Assembly (NCBI GenBank): GCA_963813315.1
Contig: CAWEYO010000016.1
Coordinates: 1-64,000 of the forward strand
Direction of reading: 5' to 3'
Length of the DNA: 64,000 nucleotides
DNA from: CAWEYO01 sp963813315
GTDB taxonomy: Bacteria; Pseudomonadota; Alphaproteobacteria; Rhizobiales; Rhizobiaceae
Shown: in pieces, positions 59,467 to 64,000 of the stretch
Layout: the number at the start of each line of letters is the position of its first letter
Numbering within the stretch: the first letter of the stretch is position 1
Notes under the pieces: model-generated
The model's input: the letters and a program-made list of their open reading frames with translations, nothing else
What the model was told of the DNA's origin: nothing
The model's database searches: none
Translations under genes and position numbers: made by a program

Positions 59467-60117
59467 ATGCTCTCGCATGAGCGCGTCTGGGCCGCGATCG
59501 ACGCATTGGCTGAACGCTATTCACTGTCCGCCTCCGGTCTGGCGAAGCGCGCTGGGCTCGATTCCACGGCATTCAACAAATCGAAACGCCAGTCGTCCGA
59601 TGGACGACCGCGTTGGCCGTCGACGGAATCGCTTGCCAAGATCATCGAGGCAACCGGTTCGTCACTGGATGAATTCCTGGGCCTTGTAGAAGGAAAGGGC
59701 GGGGTGCCCCCGGGCGCCTTGCCGCACCAGTCTTCCTCAGTCCCGCTGCTTGGCTTCGCGCAGGCCGGCGCCGGAGGTTTTTTCGACGATGCCGGGTTTC
59801 CGGCCGGGCAGGGCTGGGACCTGGTCGAGGTGCCGCCGCGCGCGGATGACGGGTCGTATGCGTTGCAGGTACAGGGCGATTCCATGCTGCCTCTCTATCG
59901 CAACGGCGACGTGCTGATCGTGAAGCCCGGCGCCAGCGTGCGCCGTGGCGACCGGGTTGTCGTGAAGACTCGCGAGGGCGAGGTGATGGCCAAACTGCTT
60001 GAGCGGCAGACGGCGAAATCGGTTCAGCTTGTGTCGCTCAATCCTGATCACGCCAGCCGGGAAATCCCGATGAGCGATGTCGAATGGGTGGCCCGTATCG
60101 TCTGGGCAAGCCAGTAG
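59467..60117 (+). CDS. S24-family (LexA/CI-like) helix-turn-helix repressor
   Basis: A 216-residue regulator. An N-terminal XRE-type helix-turn-helix (SLSASGLAKRAGLDSTAFNK) is followed by a linker and an S24 peptidase domain. The catalytic Ser is in VQGDSMLPLYRNGDVLIV and the Lys in DRVVVKTREGEVMAKLLE. Such repressors are inactivated by self-cleavage after DNA damage; whether this one is cannot be told. The usual Ala-Gly cleavage site is probably FAQAGAGGFF. A nuclease-like gene follows ten bases later. Confidence 0.88.
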   Translation: MLSHERVWAAIDALAERYSLSASGLAKRAGLDSTAFNKSKRQSSDGRPRWPSTESLAKIIEATGSSLDEFLGLVEGKGGVPPGALPHQSSSVPLLGFAQAGAGGFFDDAGFPAGQGWDLVEVPPRADDGSYALQVQGDSMLPLYRNGDVLIVKPGASVRRGDRVVVKTREGEVMAKLLERQTAKSVQLVSLNPDHASREIPMSDVEWVARIVWASQ

Positions 60118-60127
60118 GGGCGGCGCA

Positions 60128-60925
60128 ATGCGGCTGGGCGTTGCACTTGGCGCTACGGCGTCGGTCGTGGCCATAAGTCTGGGAATAATCTCAGTCGGCC
60201 GCCATCTCGCCGGAGACGACGCCCCTCCGGTCGCCATCGAGCCGGGAATGGCGGAACCGCCGGACCCAGGGCCCGAAACCACCGAACGAGTTCGGGAGCC
60301 GGGTTCTGAGCCGCCGGATTCGCCGTTCGTCTCCGGCCGTCGGCTGCCGAAGGATGATGCCGGTTTCCAGAGGGTCGAGCCGCGCGCACCCTTAAGCAAA
60401 CTCGGCCAGGCGCAACCGCCGCTGCGGAAAATGTCAAACGACTGGGAGGGCACGAATCTCTATCGCCCGGTCGTGAATGCCGCCGGCGTATTCGAGGCGA
60501 TGGGCTACACAGTCACGGTAGCGGGAACGGATATAGTCGGCGCCGGGGAGACGTGTGTCTTTCGAGGCAAGTCCTGGCCCTGCGGTGCCTTGGCGCGCAC
60601 TGCGTTCCGCTCTTTTCTACGCGGGCGTGCCGTTACCTGCGCATTGCCTTCAGACTCCGAAATGCTGACAGCTTCTTCGGGCGAAAATGTGCGCAGAAGC
60701 AAAAATCCCGCGCAAGTCAACGACTCGAAGCGTCCGCCTCCTGCGCAGGAGGCGGACAGGAAAGTCGCCGCGCACTGCCGTATCGGCAAGCAGAACGTCG
60801 GCGAATGGCTGGTGTCGAACGGCTGGGCGCGTGCGGTCGAGAACGGCCCCTATGGCGACGCCGGAAAAAAGGCGCAGTCCGCGGCGAAAGGAATATTTGG
60901 CCCGCCTCCACCAAGCCTTCAGTGA
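60128..60925 (+). CDS. Membrane-anchored thermonuclease-like (SNase fold) protein
   Basis: A 265-residue protein starting at 60128. An N-terminal hydrophobic helix (GVALGATASVVAISLGIISV) is followed by a Pro/Glu-rich linker. The C-terminal domain ends with CRIGKQNVGEWLVSNGWARA and GKKAQSAAKGIFGP, the pattern of staphylococcal-nuclease-like proteins. An insertion of about 40 Ser/Asn/Lys-rich residues interrupts the domain, and the catalytic Arg pair is not obvious, so activity is doubtful. It is probably co-transcribed with the S24 repressor. Confidence 0.7.
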   Translation: MRLGVALGATASVVAISLGIISVGRHLAGDDAPPVAIEPGMAEPPDPGPETTERVREPGSEPPDSPFVSGRRLPKDDAGFQRVEPRAPLSKLGQAQPPLRKMSNDWEGTNLYRPVVNAAGVFEAMGYTVTVAGTDIVGAGETCVFRGKSWPCGALARTAFRSFLRGRAVTCALPSDSEMLTASSGENVRRSKNPAQVNDSKRPPPAQEADRKVAAHCRIGKQNVGEWLVSNGWARAVENGPYGDAGKKAQSAAKGIFGPPPPSLQ

Positions 60926-60995
60926 GCATCGGCTTTCCTTCTCCCACAAGAAGGGGAGAGGGGTAGCCTGCCGCGATGCCCCACCATTCGCTCAA

Positions 60996-62651
60996 TCAGA
61001 CAAGCTCGCCTGAGAGCGCATTCGCAATCAATGCCTGTGTCTCTTCGATACCGTAGAGAGCAGCGAAGGAGCCGAAGCGCGGGCCGCGTTCCTGGCCGAG
61101 CAGTACCTGATAGATCATCTGGAAGAACGCGACCGATACGCCCGGCCCGCCTTCCGGGCTCTGCTTTGTCTGATCCTGGTAGCGATCGATCTTTCGCGCC
61201 ACATTGAGCGCAGCGTTCTGAATTGCTTCGGCGTCGGCGTCCGTGGGGAGCGCAGCCAGGGCATCCGAGAGCTTTGCCAATGCCTCGCGCTCCGCCGCAT
61301 CCGGCGCACGATAGGACTTTGCCGGCTTCACGAAATCGTCGAAATAGCGGATCGCATAACCGGCAAGCCGGTCCAGCTCCGGATGCGTTTGCGACGTCAC
61401 GCCCGGCGCATAGCGGGAGATGAAACCCCAAAGAACGCCCTTGTTCTGCGCGTTCGATGCGCTGACAAGATTGAGAAGCAACGCAAACGGCACCGGCAGG
61501 TCGATGGCCGGCGGGTTGCCGTCATGAACGTGCCAGACGGGATTGCCGAGCCGGTCCTTCCAGGGCTGTTTCGGGTAGGCCGACAGAAAGGTGTAGTATT
61601 CGTCGACTGCTTTCGGGATGACGTCGAAGTAGAGCCGCTTGGCGGTTTTCGGCTTCTGGAACATATAGAGCGCGAGGCTCTCGGTCGGCGCATAGGTCAG
61701 CCACTCGTCGATGGTGAGCCCGTTGCCCTTCGACTTCGAAATCTTTTCGCCGTTTTCGTCGAGGAAGAGCTCGTAGTTGAAGCCTTCCGGCGGCGTGCCG
61801 CCGAGGATCCGGCATATCTTGCCGCTCGTCTTCACATTGTCGATATGGTCCTTGCCGGACATTTCGTAGTCGACGCCAAGCACGGCCCAGCGCAACGCCC
61901 AATCGGGCTTCCACTGCGCCTTGCAGCCGCCGCCTTTCACCGAAGTCTCCCATTTCCTGCCGGTCGAGGGGTCGGTCCAGACGACGGTCGCACGCTCCGG
62001 GTGCACCTCCTCGATCGGCACCTGCATGACAATGCCGGTTTCCGGATGGATCGGCAGGATGGGCGAATAGGTCTTGCGCCGCTCCTCCCTCAGCGTCGGC
62101 AGCATGACCTCCATGACCTTGTCGTATTCTTCCAGCATCCGCACGAGACCGTCGTCGAATCGGCCTGAAGTATAGTAGTCGAGCGCTGACGCGAACTCGT
62201 AGTGGAAGCCGAACGTGTCGAGGAAGCGCCTCAGCATCGCGTTGTTGTGGTGGCCGAAGCTTTCATGCCCGCCGAAAGGATCGGGCACCCGTGTCAGCGG
62301 CTTGCCGAGATGTTCGGCCAGCATTTCGCGGTTGGGGACGTTGTCGGGGATTTTCCGCATGCCGTCGACATCGTCGGAAAAGCAGAGCAGCCGGGTCTTC
62401 ACCTTGTCTTCGGTCAGAACACGGAAGGCGTGCCGCACCATGGAGGTGCGCGCCACCTCGCCGAACGTGCCGATATGCGGCAGACCGGACGGACCGTAGC
62501 CTGTCTCGAAAAGCACTGTTTCGGGAAAGCCCGCGCGTTTGTAGCGATCGACGATCTTCCGTGCTTCCTCGAACGGCCAGGCGCGGCTTTCCGCGGCCGC
62601 CGCGACGACATCAGGCGCAAGATCAATCGTGTTCGAGCCGCTTCGCGACAT
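60996..62651 (-). CDS. lysK: Class I lysyl-tRNA synthetase
   Basis: A 551-residue enzyme charging tRNA-Lys. The HIGH-type motif is GPSGLPHIGTFGE and the KMSKS-type motif is EKISKSKGNG. A central zinc-binding or insertion region contains SVKGGGCKAQWKPDWALRWA. Class I LysRS is the form used by alphaproteobacteria and archaea. The start at 62651 (MSRSGSNTIDL) is preferred over 62690, which adds 13 residues without family similarity. Confidence 0.95.
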   Translation of the reverse strand: MSRSGSNTIDLAPDVVAAAAESRAWPFEEARKIVDRYKRAGFPETVLFETGYGPSGLPHIGTFGEVARTSMVRHAFRVLTEDKVKTRLLCFSDDVDGMRKIPDNVPNREMLAEHLGKPLTRVPDPFGGHESFGHHNNAMLRRFLDTFGFHYEFASALDYYTSGRFDDGLVRMLEEYDKVMEVMLPTLREERRKTYSPILPIHPETGIVMQVPIEEVHPERATVVWTDPSTGRKWETSVKGGGCKAQWKPDWALRWAVLGVDYEMSGKDHIDNVKTSGKICRILGGTPPEGFNYELFLDENGEKISKSKGNGLTIDEWLTYAPTESLALYMFQKPKTAKRLYFDVIPKAVDEYYTFLSAYPKQPWKDRLGNPVWHVHDGNPPAIDLPVPFALLLNLVSASNAQNKGVLWGFISRYAPGVTSQTHPELDRLAGYAIRYFDDFVKPAKSYRAPDAAEREALAKLSDALAALPTDADAEAIQNAALNVARKIDRYQDQTKQSPEGGPGVSVAFFQMIYQVLLGQERGPRFGSFAALYGIEETQALIANALSGELV

Positions 62652-62795
62652 TCCGTCTGTCCTCAATCCTGCCGGGCGCACCGGGATCATGCTCTAGGCG
62701 GCGCCATGCTGTGCGTCAATCGCGCGTGCTCTATTTCATTGAACGGGCGGCGCGCTCGCCCTACCTTGCGCCAAGCAATCGCGCGAAAGGCCGCC

Positions 62796-63204
62796 ATGAC
62801 GACGATCCATGAAGCATTGATCTACCTGATGGTCGTGGTGTCGGCATCCGACCGTGACATGAGCGATCAGGGAGCTGGCGAAGATCGGAACGGCCGTCCG
62901 CACGCTGCCGGTCTTCGATGGTTTCGACCCCGAGCGGGTTCTGCCGGTCGCCCGCGAATGTCAGCAGCTTGTCCAAGGCGAAAACGGGTTGGGCGTTGTG
63001 ATCGCAATTGCACGCAGCGTGTTGCCGGCGCGGCTTCGCGACACCGCCTATGCGCTCGCCGCCGAAGTGGTGGCCGCCGATCTCCTGGAAAGGCTCGAGG
63101 AATTGCGCGTGCTCCAGCTGTTGCGGGAAGCGCTGGAGCTCGACCCGGACACCGTGCAGGCGATCGAAGCCACTGTTCGCGCGCGGCACCGGCGCCTCGC
63201 CTGA
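62796..63204 (+). CDS. TerB-like (tellurite resistance/DUF533-type) helical protein, one-base insertion
   Basis: A roughly 135-residue helical protein opening MTTIHEALIYLMVVVSASDR and continuing, after a frame change, with ELAKIGTAVRTLPVFDGFD and AYALAAEVVAADLLERLEEL. This pattern is that of TerB-type domains. At 62870-62872 the sequence has GGG where GG restores the frame. The stop lies three bases before the sterol desaturase start. Confidence 0.75.
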
Positions 63205-63207
63205 GCC

Positions 63208-64000
63208 ATGGAGGGTTGGATCTCGGCAGAGCCGATCGTGCGCCTGGCAGTGTTCCTGGCGGTATTCGGCGGAATGGCCGTGTTCGAGCTTGTGTCGCCG
63301 CGGCTGGAGCGCCCGGAAATGACGGGTGCGCTGAAGTCCAGGCGATGGTTTACCAATCTGTCGATGGGGCTGGTCTCCTCGCTCGTGCTGCGCCTGATTT
63401 TCCCGGCCGCCGCCGTGGGCGCGGCCGCCTGGGCCGAAGCACGCGGCTGGGGCCTGTTCCGCCTGGCCGGCGTCGATGGCGCCGTGGCCGGTGTTTTGTC
63501 CTTTGTCATTCTTGACTTCGCCGTGTGGCTGGAACATGTCGCCAGTCACAAGGTCCCTCTACTGTGGCGCATTCACCGTATGCATCACGTCGACACGGGT
63601 TTCGACGTAACGACTGGGCTCCGGTTCCATCCGCTCGAAATCCTGCTGTCCATGCTTTGGAAAGCTGTGGTGGTCATTGCGCTCGGCTCGCCGGTGATAT
63701 CGGTCCTGATCTTCGAGATCGTTCTGAATGCCACCTCGATGTTCAATCATTCCAACGTCCGGATCGGCAAGGATGTGGATCGCGTTTTGCGTCGCGTTAT
63801 GGTCACGCCCGACATGCACCGCGTCCACCACTCTTCCGATCGACGCGAGACCGATTCGAACTATGGCTTCAATTTCCCGTTCTGGGACTGGCTGTTCGAA
63901 ACCTACGTTCCCCAGCCCCGACGCGGACACGAGGGGATCGACATCGGCCTGACAGCCTGGCGCGGCGACGGCCCTGTTCGGCTGGGCTGGTCGCTCATTC
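63208..64000 (+). CDS. Sterol desaturase/fatty acid hydroxylase family protein (3' end beyond the window)
   Basis: A membrane di-iron oxygenase; about 264 codons are visible. Histidine-box motifs are HRMHHVD, RFHPLE and HRVHHSSDRRETDSNYG, which bind the iron pair. Four or more membrane helices precede and flank them. It starts three bases after the TerB-like gene, so the two are co-transcribed. The substrate (sterol, hopanoid, carotenoid or fatty acid) is not known. Confidence 0.9.
   Translation, partial: MEGWISAEPIVRLAVFLAVFGGMAVFELVSPRLERPEMTGALKSRRWFTNLSMGLVSSLVLRLIFPAAAVGAAAWAEARGWGLFRLAGVDGAVAGVLSFVILDFAVWLEHVASHKVPLLWRIHRMHHVDTGFDVTTGLRFHPLEILLSMLWKAVVVIALGSPVISVLIFEIVLNATSMFNHSNVRIGKDVDRVLRRVMVTPDMHRVHHSSDRRETDSNYGFNFPFWDWLFETYVPQPRRGHEGIDIGLTAWRGDGPVRLGWSLI

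Overview
The window looks like a chromosomal segment from a Hyphomicrobiales (rhizobial) alphaproteobacterium, probably in or near the Mesorhizobium/Phyllobacteriaceae group. The reasons are the high GC, a PodJ-like polarity protein, a class I lysyl-tRNA synthetase, rhizobium-type RTX proteins and mosaic palindromic intergenic repeats. This placement is inference; no 16S gene or other marker is present.

Layout. 1-9.1 kb (minus strand): a dipeptide/oligopeptide ABC transporter operon (binding protein, two permeases, two ATPases) bracketed by two CocE/NonD-type hydrolases, the last running off the left edge. 9.2-21.8 kb: an accessory zone with remnants of IS3, IS110 and a serine recombinase, a complete IS1182-family element, a decayed SAM hydroxide adenosyltransferase and a truncated ATP-dependent ligase. 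Between these lie cargo genes: a Tat-exported binding protein overlapping a membrane adenylate cyclase, a serine hydrolase, a cupin, an acid phosphatase, Asp/Arg-rich secreted proteins and a ribosome-modulation-factor-like protein. 22-26.5 kb: a zinc alcohol dehydrogenase divergent from a tripartite tricarboxylate transporter (tctCBA). 26.5-28.6 kb: half of a tRNA-Leu, an orphan phage terminase small subunit, a collagen-like lipoprotein and tRNA-Thr(CGU). 29-38.4 kb: a rhizobial membrane protein, then the four-gene ligase-associated DNA repair set (ATP-dependent ligase, MBL-fold exonuclease, Lhr-like helicase, PdeM phosphoesterase) interleaved with a TPR-methyltransferase and a YceH protein. 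38.5-52.3 kb: two paralogous RTX calcium-binding proteins with duplicated upstream regions, enclosing a TauE/SafE exporter pair, podJ and a MerR regulator. 52.3-59.1 kb: a four-gene fatty acid beta-oxidation operon behind a near-perfect inverted-repeat operator. 59.4-64 kb: an S24-type repressor, a nuclease-like protein, lysK, a TerB-like protein and a sterol desaturase cut by the right edge.

How it fits together. The MerR gene and the beta-oxidation operon probably form one regulon, now separated by RTX copy 2. The ligase, exonuclease, helicase and phosphoesterase form a known DNA damage response module. The binding protein and cyclase look like a two-gene sensor.

Caution on quality. Every frameshift outside the 52-59 kb operon and the 3' end of RTX copy 1 is a one-base insertion, and inside those two places insertions also dominate. 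They cluster at 48-59 kb. This looks more like insertion-biased sequence error than gene decay, so 'broken' genes there should be read as probably intact in the organism.
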